5,721 nucleotides of DNA from an uncultured Actinomycetes bacterium (GTDB taxonomy: Bacteria; Actinomycetota; Thermoleophilia; Gaiellales; F1-60-MAGs149): NCBI GenBank assembly GCA_903847495.1, contig CAINDT010000378.1, forward strand, positions 1 to 5,721, read 5' to 3'. Shown here one piece after another: positions 1-5,721 of this stretch. Made by a program: the position numbers and the translations under genes. Under the pieces are notes generated by a model. The model was not told where the DNA came from, did no database searches, and saw only the letters and a list, made by a program, of their open reading frames with translations. Positions within the stretch are counted from its first letter, which is position 1; each line of letters starts with the position of its first letter.

Positions 1-1
1 C

Positions 2-559
2 ATGCTCCCCACGCAGTCGCCGCGCCCACCGATCTGGCTGGCCGCCAACGCCGACTCGGCCGTCAAGCGCGCCGCGCGCGTCGCCGACACCTGGACGGTC
101 AACCCGCACGCGAACCTCGCCGAGCTGGTGCGCCAGACGGCGATGTTCCACGAGGCGCGCGCCGAGGCGGGCCTGCCGCCCGTGACCGAGCTGCCGGTGA
201 TGAAGGAGATCTACGTCGGCGAAGACGACGAGAGCGCCGAGCGTGAGGCGCGGTCCTACCTGCAGGCCAAGTACAAGGCGTACGTGAAGTGGGGGCAGGA
301 CGAGGTCATGCCCGACGCCGACTCGCTCGACCAGGACTGGGAGGAGCTGAAGGCCGGCGGGCGCTTCATCCTCGGCGGCCCTGACCGCTGCGTCGCCGAA
401 CTGCAGGAGCACCTCGACGCGCTCCGCTGCGACACGCTGATCTTCCGCTTCGGCTGGGTCGGCATGCCCGACGAGCTCGTGCAGGCGAACATCCGCCGTT
501 TCGCCGAGACGGTCAAGCCGCGCCTGCGCGTGGCGGCCGGCGCACCAGCGCCGCTCTGA
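2..559 (+). CDS. Luciferase-like (LLM class) flavin-dependent oxidoreductase, C-terminal part, 5' truncated
   Basis: This is the C-terminal ~185 residues of a bacterial luciferase-like monooxygenase/oxidoreductase, a TIM-barrel family that uses reduced FMN or coenzyme F420; full members are usually about 300-370 residues, so about half the protein lies upstream. The sequence shows the family's late barrel segment: PIWLAANADSAVKRAAR followed by ADTWTVNPH (a cofactor/substrate-side loop in this family), then a long helical insertion, then the C-terminal FILGGPDRCVAELQEHLD element, equivalent to the usual 'G(S/T)Pe-va-el' motif, and a final strand ending FRFGWVGMP before the last helix. The stop is TGA at 557-559. 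The ATG at position 2 is simply the first codon in view, not the start. The gene converges on the lipoprotein gene (26 nt between the stop codons). The family call is firm; FMN versus F420 use and the substrate cannot be told from this half. A role in oxidising a heterocycle or amine related to the neighbouring hydantoinase operon is speculation. Confidence 0.85.
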   Translation: MLPTQSPRPPIWLAANADSAVKRAARVADTWTVNPHANLAELVRQTAMFHEARAEAGLPPVTELPVMKEIYVGEDDESAEREARSYLQAKYKAYVKWGQDEVMPDADSLDQDWEELKAGGRFILGGPDRCVAELQEHLDALRCDTLIFRFGWVGMPDELVQANIRRFAETVKPRLRVAAGAPAPL

Positions 560-565
560 GTGCGA

Positions 566-585
566 ATCTGGACTCGGGTCCAGAT
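566..585. terminator. Short perfect hairpin between convergent genes, possible bidirectional terminator
   Basis: ATCTGGAC at 566-573 is perfectly complementary to GTCCAGAT at 578-585, with a 4-nt loop (TCGG). It lies between the oxidoreductase stop (557-559) and the lipoprotein gene on the opposite strand; its last base overlaps the lipoprotein stop codon (585-587). No T-run follows on either strand, so if it terminates transcription it would be of the U-tract-less kind reported in high-GC bacteria. The stem is only 8 bp, so function is uncertain. Confidence 0.4.
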
Positions 586-1217
586 CAGCCGACGCAGGCG
601 GCAGCGGCTGCGAGTGCGTCGTCGGCGTACGCCTGCGTGTCGTCGCCGAGGCGCGCCTCGAGCGTCTCACGGCTCGTCAGATCCGTCGTCGTGACGGCGC
701 GGGAGTAGTCATCGACCAGTGACTGCGTGGCGCCCCGGAGCGTCGTGAGCGCATCGCGGCACGGGCCGTCGGTCGCGGCGATCGCCTGATCAACGGTGCC
801 GCTCAGCTCCTCCGCCGCAGCGGAGATCGCGGTGTAGGCCTTGCCGACGCAGGCGTCGAAGTCGGCGCCCGCGGCCGCATCGGTCTGGCAGGACGCGACG
901 CTCTGGTTGGCCTGGTCGAGTCGACCGGCGAAGGTCTGTGCGCCGTCCTGGATCACGCTCCACGCGCCGGCGTTGTCGGTGGTCGATTCCTCCGCCGTGG
1001 TCGCCTCGATCTCGATGGGCGCAGACTCCTCGGTGACGATCGGCTCGGCGGCGCTCTCGGCGGGCGCCGCCTCGGCGACCTCGGCCGCCTGGGCTTCGGC
1101 CGCGGTTTCGCTGTCCTTCAGCGACGACGCGCCGCACCCGGCGAGCAGCGCTCCGCTGAGCGTGAGGGCGACGACGAGGATGAGGGTGGGCGGGTGCTTC
1201 ACGTTCGACCCAATCAT
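585..1217 (-). CDS. Putative secreted lipoprotein of unknown function with four conserved-looking cysteines
   Basis: I do not recognise a specific family. From the ATG at 1217 the protein is 210 residues. It opens with a lipoprotein signal peptide: a basic/polar start (Lys7, His8), a hydrophobic stretch at residues 12-26 and the lipobox LAGC with the lipidated cysteine at residue 28, so it should be exported and anchored to the outer face of the membrane. Residues 29-83 form a low-complexity Ala/Glu/Ser/Thr linker, strongly acidic. Residues ~84-210 look like a mainly helical domain with cysteines at 110, 123, 153 and 208, enough for two disulfides outside the cell. The start is uncertain: ATG at 1226 and GTG at 1202 are also in frame, all keep the signal peptide, and none has a good ribosome-binding site (a GAGG lies only 3 nt before the chosen ATG). 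A much longer in-frame extension to 1463 is an Arg-rich antisense read-through of the next gene and is not believable. It lies 101 nt downstream of the amidohydrolase gene on the same strand, but a strong hairpin separates them, so it is probably a separate transcription unit. Confidence 0.72.
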   Translation of the reverse strand: MIGSNVKHPPTLILVVALTLSGALLAGCGASSLKDSETAAEAQAAEVAEAAPAESAAEPIVTEESAPIEIEATTAEESTTDNAGAWSVIQDGAQTFAGRLDQANQSVASCQTDAAAGADFDACVGKAYTAISAAAEELSGTVDQAIAATDGPCRDALTTLRGATQSLVDDYSRAVTTTDLTSRETLEARLGDDTQAYADDALAAAAACVG

Positions 1218-1265
1218 CGTCCTCATTCGCGACGAAGTGGTCGGGCTCCTGCCCGGAGACGCAAG

Positions 1266-1313
1266 CGGCGCCCAGGCGCGGCAGCTGGGACGTGCTGCCG
1301 CGCCTGGACGCCG
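1266..1313 (-). terminator. Strong GC-rich hairpin after the amidohydrolase gene, likely intrinsic-type terminator
   Basis: CCAGGCGCGGCAGC (1272-1285) and GCTGCCGCGCCTGG (1294-1307) are perfect reverse complements, giving a 14-bp stem with an 8-nt loop. After one C/A mismatch (1271/1308) the stem continues for 5 more pairs (1266-1270 with 1309-1313). On the minus strand it starts 5 nt after the TAG stop of the amidohydrolase gene (1319-1321), the classic position for a terminator of the hydantoinase operon. Only a CTT follows the stem, so it lacks a U-tract. A second, weaker stem (CGGGC 1242-1246 with GCCCG 1251-1255) follows it. Because it also precedes the lipoprotein gene, it should insulate that gene from operon transcription. 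Confidence 0.65.
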
Positions 1314-1318
1314 AGGCG

Positions 1319-2014
1319 CTACGCGACGACGGTGTTGCCGTCGAAGGGCTCGATGCCGTTCAGGTACGAGATGACCTCGTCGACGCCCATGACGTCGCCG
1401 AACTTGGCATCGATATCGAACAGGTTCCACTCGACGACGCCGGCGACACGATCGCCGACGCACTCGCGAGGGATGATCGGGCGGAAGCCGTAGGCGATGG
1501 CGTCCTCGACCGTGTGGCGGACGCAGCCGGCCATCGTCACGCCGGTCACGATCACCGTGTCGACGCGATGGGCCGACAGGAAGCCCTGCAGGTACGTGCC
1601 GTGGAAGCCCGAGGCGCGCTTCTTGCAGATGACGAGATCGCCATCGCGGAGCAGGCGCTCATCGATGTCGGCTTCGTACGAGCCCTCCTCGAGGACGTCG
1701 ACCGGGATCTTGTTGTGCCAGAGACCCATGTCGCTCCACTCGCCGCGCGTCGTCTTCTTGTACGCGGTCGTGGTGTGGACGATCGGGATGTTCTTGGCGC
1801 GACCGGCGTCGAGCAGGCGCTCCATGGCCGGGATGATCGTGTCCATGTGGTCGCACGAGAACTTGTGGCCGGGGCGCGTCCACGCGTTGGCGAGATCGAT
1901 GTCGATGATCGCGGGGCGCGTGCCGAAGCCGATACGCCGCTGGAAGCCGCGCTGCTGATACAGCTCGCTGTCCTCCGCGAAGATCTTGTCGAGCATCTCC
2001 TGCAGTTCGCTCAT
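1319..2014 (-). CDS. Isochorismatase-superfamily cysteine hydrolase, probable N-carbamoylsarcosine amidohydrolase
   Basis: A 231-residue cytoplasmic amidohydrolase of the isochorismatase-like fold. N-carbamoylsarcosine amidohydrolase cleaves N-carbamoylsarcosine to sarcosine, CO2 and ammonia, the last step of creatinine breakdown via N-methylhydantoin. Visible motifs: an N-terminal strand IIDIDLANAW with catalytic Asp38, Lys131 in ICKKRASGF, and the nucleophile Cys164 in VTGVTMAGCVRHT, whose preceding loop holds the usual cis-peptide site (159-160). The Asp-Lys and Lys-Cys intervals (93 and 33) equal those I recall for the Arthrobacter enzyme (Asp51, Lys144, Cys177); the same offset of 13 puts Arg189 at its Arg202. 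Maleamate amidases, as I recall them, have a shorter Asp-Lys interval (~88), which argues against that alternative. The start ATG at 2012-2014 is backed by AGGAGG 10 nt upstream. It follows the HyuA-HyuB fusion by 38 nt on the same strand and is probably co-transcribed. Family: very sure. Substrate: inferred; another N-carbamoyl compound or amide is possible. Confidence 0.85.
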   Translation of the reverse strand: MSELQEMLDKIFAEDSELYQQRGFQRRIGFGTRPAIIDIDLANAWTRPGHKFSCDHMDTIIPAMERLLDAGRAKNIPIVHTTTAYKKTTRGEWSDMGLWHNKIPVDVLEEGSYEADIDERLLRDGDLVICKKRASGFHGTYLQGFLSAHRVDTVIVTGVTMAGCVRHTVEDAIAYGFRPIIPRECVGDRVAGVVEWNLFDIDAKFGDVMGVDEVISYLNGIEPFDGNTVVA

Positions 2015-2024
2015 GGTCGTTCTT

Positions 2025-2030
2025 CCTCCT
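2025..2030 (-). promoter_or_regulatory. Shine-Dalgarno site of the amidohydrolase gene
   Basis: On the minus strand AGGAGG (read as CCTCCT at 2025-2030) lies 10 nt before the ATG at 2014. It is a full-strength site within the 38-nt gap after the hydantoinase stop, so the second gene is probably initiated independently rather than by stop-start coupling. It fixes the amidohydrolase start. Confidence 0.85.
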
Positions 2031-2051
2031 GGGGTCGGTCGGGTGGGTGGG
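2031..2051 (+). other. Four G-tracts matching a G-quadruplex pattern in the operon's intergenic gap
   Basis: The plus strand reads GGGG (2031-2034), then GGG at 2041-2043, 2045-2047 and 2049-2051, with loops of 6, 1 and 1 nt. This fits the simple G3+N1-7 rule. It lies wholly between the hydantoinase stop and the Shine-Dalgarno of the next gene. The plus strand is the template here, so the mRNA is C-rich (ACCC repeats) and should be little structured just before the ribosome-binding site. In GC-rich DNA such a match can be chance. Confidence 0.3.
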
Positions 2052-2052
2052 T

Positions 2053-5000
2053 TCAGGCCTGGCGCTTCTGGGCGCGCAGGCGGTCGGTTGCGTCCTGGTC
2101 GACGGCGAGGGTGAGGCCCTCGCCGACGAGCACGACGCCGTAGTCCTGCTCGGCGAGGTCACGCGTGGTGAACTCGTCGAGCACGTCATCGCGAACCAGT
2201 GCCGGGTCGCGGTCGAGCGGATCGCCGTAGCCACCGCCCGAGGGGACGGTGATCTGCAGGCTGTCGCCCGCCTTCAGCTGGGACCCGGTGACCTTGCTGT
2301 ACCAGGACTCCTGGTCGGCGCGGCCGGGGTTGCGGACCATCGAGCCGTTGAGGCCCTCGTGGCCGCCGAAGATGCCCCACGGCGGGTCGGACTCGTGACG
2401 CTCGCCCTCGCAAGTCACGATCGTGTCCGTGAGGAACGTGTTGACGCGCACGACGCCGATGCCGCCGCGCCACTTGCCGGCCGCTGCCGGCTCGTCGCGC
2501 AGCTCGTAGCGGTCGGTCCGCATCGGGAAGCGCCACTCGAGCTCCTCGATGGGGTTGTTGCGCGTGTTGGCGATGAGATTGTCGACGGAGTCCATCGCGT
2601 CGCGATCGGGACGGCCGCCGTAGCTGCCCTCATCGACCTCGAGGTACACCCAGTACTCGCCTTCCTCCTCGACGTAGCCGGAGTAGGAGAGGAAGTGGAT
2701 GTGCGCCGAGTTGCCGGCGGTGATCTGGTTCGGGATCACCGGTGCGAGGGCGCGGAGCACCAGGTCGACCGCGCGCTGGGCCTGCGAGAAGCGGGCGAAG
2801 CAGGCGCGCGGGTACTTCGGGTTGTAGATCGTGCCCTCGGGCGCGATCACCTCGACCGGGCGGAGCATGCCCTCGTTCTGCGGCACGAAGACCGGGAACG
2901 TCGCTTCGTCGAGGAACATCATGCGGGCGATGAAGGTCATGCCCGACACGGTCGTGCCCTCGAACGGGCAGTTGTAGCCGGTCGGGACCTCGGGGCTCGA
3001 GCCCGTCAGGTCGACGACCATCTTGTCGCCCTCGATGCGCACGACGACCTTGATCGGCAGCTTCTCGCCGCGGTTGCGGCCGTCGTCGTCGAGCCAGCCG
3101 TACTCGGGGCCGTACTCGCCGTCCGGCACCTTGGCGATCTCCTGGCGGAGCATGCGCTCGGCGTAGTCCATCCAGTGGTTGGCGGCACCCAGCACGGCCT
3201 CCGTGCCGTAGCGGCCGGCGAGGTCGGCGAAGCGGTTCTTGGCGCGCTCGCACGCGGCGATCATCGCCTCGATGTCGCCGCGGTTGTGGGTGGGCGTGCG
3301 GGTGTTCTCGAGGATGTGCTTGAACAGCGACTCCTGCCAGACGCCCTTGTCGGCCAGCTTGACCGCGCGGTAGATATTGCCCTCGGACCAGTTGTCGACC
3401 AGGTCGATGGCGAGGCCCGGATAGGCGCCACCGATGTCGAGCAGGTGCGCCGAGGCGCCCGTGAACCCGATCAGCTTGTCCTCGTGGAAGACCGGCATCA
3501 CGATCGCGACGTCGGGCGAGTGCGTTGCGCCGAGGTACGGATCGTTGTGCAGGATGATGTCGCCCGGATGGATGTCGTCGCCCAGGAGGGAGATGACGCC
3601 CTTCACGATCTTCGGCATCGCACCCATGAACATCGGCGTCGAATCCGACTCGGCGATGTTGTTGCCCTGCGGGTCGAACAGGCCCGCGCCGAGGTCCTCG
3701 GACTCGCGGATGATCGACGAGTAGGACATGCGGTAGAGCACGCCCGCCATCTCCTTGGCGATGGCGTTGAACGCGCCACCGATGACGCGCATCAGGATCG
3801 GCTGTGCGAGTCCGGCGTCGCCGCCCTTCGCGCGCCGCGCCTCAATGCGTGCGGAGACGTCGATCACGAGGTTGCCGTACTTGTCGACGTCGACGACGAA
3901 GCCCGGAGGCACGATCGTCGTGGTGTCGTACTGCTCGATGATCGCCGGGCCCTCAATGCGGTCGCCCGCCTTGAGGTACTCGCGCTCGTAGAACGGTGTG
4001 GGACAGGACTGCGCGTCGCCGTCGACGTCGAACACGACGGGGCGCGTCTCGATCAGCGCGGCGGAGAGGTCGCCGTTGCCGGCCTCGGCCTCGGGCCACT
4101 TCAACTCGTCGATGCGGCCGATGCCGATCACGCGGATGTTGATGATCTCGACCGGCGCATCGAAGCGATGGCCGTACTCGCCCTCGTGCGCGACGTGGAA
4201 GGCCTCGACCAGCTCGTCGGTCCAGCCGGCTCGGCCGGGGTCGCCGGCGGGTACGTCGAAGCGGACCTCGTAGCCCTGGCCCGAGTAGCGGCAGTCGGCG
4301 AGGCGGCGGATCAGGCGACGATCCTCGGGGACCGCATCGGCGTCGAGCTGGCCGACGGCCTGGCCGACGAGCTCGTCGAACTTGGCCTGCAGGCGCGGCG
4401 CGTCGAGCGTGGCGACGGCCTGGCGCTCGGTGCCGACGAACTCGTGCTGGAGGTCCGTCGCGAGCAGGCCCGTCGCGGCGACGATGCCCGGGTGTGGCGG
4501 GACGAGGACCCGCGGGATCTCGAGCTCGAGGGCGACGTCGCAGGAGAACAGCGGGCCGGCGCCACCGGCGGCGACGAGCGTGAAGTCGCGCGGGTCGTAG
4601 CCGCGGCGCACCGAGTTGATCTCGATGTTCTGCGTCATGCCGAACTTCTGGATCTGCAGGGCGCCGAGGGCGGCCTGCTCCGGGGTCATGTCGACCTCGG
4701 TGGCCAACTGCTCGATCACCGTCTTGGCGAGCTCGGGCTTGAGTGCGAGGCCGCCGCCGACAAGCCCGCGCTCGGGGCGCAGGCGGCCGAGGAAGACCTG
4801 GGCGTCGGTCGATGTCGGGTCCGTACCGCCGCGGTCGTAGCAGGCGGGACCAGGAGCGGCACCGGCCGACTGCGGGCCGACGCGGAAGACGCCACCCTCG
4901 TCGACGTAGGCGATCGAGCCGCCTCCGGCACCGATCGTGTCGATGTCGACCATCGGCACCATCGCCTGGTAGTCGCCGACCTTCGTGTCGAGCAGGTGGC

Positions 5001-5721
5001 GCATGCGCATCTGGCCGCCGGCCGCCACGCCGACGTCGGCGGAGGTGCCGCCGATGTCGAGGGTGATCACGCTGTCGTAGCCGGCCATCTTGCCCGCCCA
5101 GATGCCGCCGATCAGGCCCGCCACGGGACCGGACATCAGCAGGTTCACGGGGCGGCGCGAGGCCGACTCGACAGTCGCCATGCCACCGGACGACTGCATC
5201 AGCTGGACGCCGTGCTTGAAGCCGGCGTCCTTCATCGCGGTCGCGAAGCGATCGAGATACGTCGAGACCTTCGGGCCGACAAACGCGTTCAGTGCGACGG
5301 TGGAGAAGCGCTCGTACTCACGGTAGAGCGGGATCACGTCGCTCGAGATCGACTGGTACGCCTCGGGGAACTCCTCCGAGATGATCTCGGACACGCGCTG
5401 CTCGTGCGCGCCGTTGAGGTACGAGTGCAGGAAGCACACGGCGACGGCCTCGACGCCCGACTCCTTGAGCAGGCGCACCTCGCGGCGGACGGCGTCCTCA
5501 TCGAGCGGCGTGACGATCTCGCCGTGCGGGGCGGTCACGCGCTCGGCGACGACGCGGCGGTGGCGGCGCTTGACGAGCGGGCGCGCCTGCCACGGGAGGT
5601 CCTGCTGGATCGAGAAGTTGAGCGGCTTCTTGTGCCGCGCGATGTGGAGGATGTCGCGGAAGCCCTCGGTGGTGATCAGACCGACCGATGCGCCCTGGTG
5701 CGTCAGCGCGATGTTGGTGGC
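2053..5721 (-). CDS. hyuAB: Fused hydantoinase/oxoprolinase (HyuA-HyuB) protein, ATP-dependent cyclic amide hydrolase, N-terminus off the window
   Basis: One uninterrupted frame of 1222 residues reaching the right edge; about 80-90 N-terminal residues, with the first DxGGT nucleotide motif, are missing. Residue numbers count from the edge. The HyuA-like half (~1-630) shows ALTHQGASVGLITTEGFRDI near the start, QLMQSSGGM (174-182) with NLLMSGPVAG, the nucleotide-binding DIGGTSADVG (222-231), GAGGGSIAYVDEGG (264-277), GPACYDRGGTDPT and AAGGAGPLFSCDVA. The HyuB-like half (~636-1222) shows LHNDPYLGATHSPD (724-737), ASAHLLDIGG, NPKYPRACFARFSQAQR and SGGGYGDPLDRDP near the end. Asp676, His734, Asp737 and His759 match by spacing the metal ligands I recall for caprolactamase subunit B. 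Such enzymes use ATP to open lactam or hydantoin rings. HyuA and HyuB are often separate genes; here they are fused, as in 5-oxoprolinase (about 1290 residues). The GTG at 5536-5538 is internal because conserved HyuA sequence continues upstream. With the downstream carbamoyl-amidase gene, N-methylhydantoin is the best substrate guess; 5-oxoproline, hydantoins or lactams are alternatives. Acetone carboxylase is unlikely given the fusion and the lack of a gamma subunit in view. Confidence 0.92.
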   Translation of the reverse strand, partial: ATNIALTHQGASVGLITTEGFRDILHIARHKKPLNFSIQQDLPWQARPLVKRRHRRVVAERVTAPHGEIVTPLDEDAVRREVRLLKESGVEAVAVCFLHSYLNGAHEQRVSEIISEEFPEAYQSISSDVIPLYREYERFSTVALNAFVGPKVSTYLDRFATAMKDAGFKHGVQLMQSSGGMATVESASRRPVNLLMSGPVAGLIGGIWAGKMAGYDSVITLDIGGTSADVGVAAGGQMRMRHLLDTKVGDYQAMVPMVDIDTIGAGGGSIAYVDEGGVFRVGPQSAGAAPGPACYDRGGTDPTSTDAQVFLGRLRPERGLVGGGLALKPELAKTVIEQLATEVDMTPEQAALGALQIQKFGMTQNIEINSVRRGYDPRDFTLVAAGGAGPLFSCDVALELEIPRVLVPPHPGIVAATGLLATDLQHEFVGTERQAVATLDAPRLQAKFDELVGQAVGQLDADAVPEDRRLIRRLADCRYSGQGYEVRFDVPAGDPGRAGWTDELVEAFHVAHEGEYGHRFDAPVEIINIRVIGIGRIDELKWPEAEAGNGDLSAALIETRPVVFDVDGDAQSCPTPFYEREYLKAGDRIEGPAIIEQYDTTTIVPPGFVVDVDKYGNLVIDVSARIEARRAKGGDAGLAQPILMRVIGGAFNAIAKEMAGVLYRMSYSSIIRESEDLGAGLFDPQGNNIAESDSTPMFMGAMPKIVKGVISLLGDDIHPGDIILHNDPYLGATHSPDVAIVMPVFHEDKLIGFTGASAHLLDIGGAYPGLAIDLVDNWSEGNIYRAVKLADKGVWQESLFKHILENTRTPTHNRGDIEAMIAACERAKNRFADLAGRYGTEAVLGAANHWMDYAERMLRQEIAKVPDGEYGPEYGWLDDDGRNRGEKLPIKVVVRIEGDKMVVDLTGSSPEVPTGYNCPFEGTTVSGMTFIARMMFLDEATFPVFVPQNEGMLRPVEVIAPEGTIYNPKYPRACFARFSQAQRAVDLVLRALAPVIPNQITAGNSAHIHFLSYSGYVEEEGEYWVYLEVDEGSYGGRPDRDAMDSVDNLIANTRNNPIEELEWRFPMRTDRYELRDEPAAAGKWRGGIGVVRVNTFLTDTIVTCEGERHESDPPWGIFGGHEGLNGSMVRNPGRADQESWYSKVTGSQLKAGDSLQITVPSGGGYGDPLDRDPALVRDDVLDEFTTRDLAEQDYGVVLVGEGLTLAVDQDATDRLRAQKRQA

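Noticed and set aside
1218..1318. Promoter for the lipoprotein gene in the 101-nt gap
   Set aside because: A TTGCGT-like hexamer can be picked out on the minus strand, but no matching -10 element lies at a proper distance, so I do not call a promoter.
841..1374. Plus-strand ORF (177 codons) opposite the lipoprotein gene
   Set aside because: It runs across the lipoprotein coding region, the hairpin and into the amidohydrolase 3' end; the product is low-complexity Ser/Ala/Arg with no domain, whereas the minus strand gives a proper signal peptide and lipobox.
1218..1463. N-terminal extension of the lipoprotein frame to 1463
   Set aside because: The extra 82 residues are Arg-rich, overlap the amidohydrolase coding sequence and the terminator hairpin, and would bury the signal peptide inside the protein.
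1292..2143. Long plus-strand ORF (283 codons) opposite the amidohydrolase gene
   Set aside because: It is a GC-driven antisense shadow: the minus frame has clear family motifs, catalytic residues and a Shine-Dalgarno, while this frame is a composition-biased Asp/Val/Ala/Arg string with no recognisable motif.
2630..3253. Minus-strand Arg/Pro/Gly-rich ORF inside the hydantoinase gene, plus several similar short ORFs within 2186-4931
   Set aside because: They are alternate-frame shadows within a continuous, motif-rich coding frame and have no family features of their own.
5536..5538. GTG as the start of the hydantoinase protein
   Set aside because: The frame stays open for 61 more codons to the window edge and those codons encode conserved HyuA sequence (GASVGLITTEGFRDI), so the true start is upstream of the window.
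2053..5721. Acetone carboxylase subunits as the identity of the large protein
   Set aside because: Acetone carboxylase has separate alpha and beta subunits and a small gamma subunit; here the halves are fused, the next gene is an amidohydrolase, and no gamma-like gene is seen. It cannot be fully excluded without the missing N-terminus and phylogeny.

Overview
This GC-rich window reads as a chromosomal catabolic locus from a high-GC bacterium, most likely an actinobacterium. The grounds are codons ending mostly in G or C, and an Ala/Glu-rich secreted lipoprotein of a common actinobacterial style. The phylum call is an inference from composition and gene types; no rRNA or other phylogenetic marker is present. 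I see no tRNA, rRNA, CRISPR array, insertion sequence or attachment site.

Layout, left to right. Positions 2-559 (+) hold the C-terminal half of a luciferase-like, flavin-dependent oxidoreductase whose start lies outside the window. It converges on a minus-strand lipoprotein gene (585-1217), and a short perfect hairpin (566-585) sits between the two stop codons. A strong GC-rich hairpin (1266-1313) follows, immediately downstream of a minus-strand isochorismatase-superfamily amidohydrolase gene (1319-2014). Upstream of that, 38 nt away on the same strand, is a very large ORF (2053-5721). It encodes a hydantoinase/oxoprolinase protein in which the HyuA-like ATP-dependent half and the HyuB-like half are fused in one polypeptide. 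The ORF runs off the right edge, so its true N-terminus (roughly 80-90 residues) is missing.

How the genes fit together. The HyuA-HyuB fusion and the amidohydrolase look like a two-gene operon, transcribed right to left, with an AGGAGG ribosome-binding site in the gap and a terminator-like hairpin after the second gene. The amidohydrolase has Asp38, Lys131 and Cys164, the same spacing I recall for the catalytic triad of N-carbamoylsarcosine amidohydrolase. The pair would therefore fit the last two steps of creatinine or N-methylhydantoin breakdown: ATP-dependent ring opening of N-methylhydantoin to N-carbamoylsarcosine, then hydrolysis to sarcosine, CO2 and ammonia. The families are well supported. 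The exact substrate is inferred, and other cyclic amides or ureides (hydantoins, lactams, 5-oxoproline) remain possible. The oxidoreductase and the lipoprotein may or may not belong to the pathway.

No wholly new type of system is visible. The most interesting points are the fused ring-opening enzyme paired with a carbamoyl amidase, the small structured elements at the gene boundaries, and an unrecognised four-cysteine lipoprotein.
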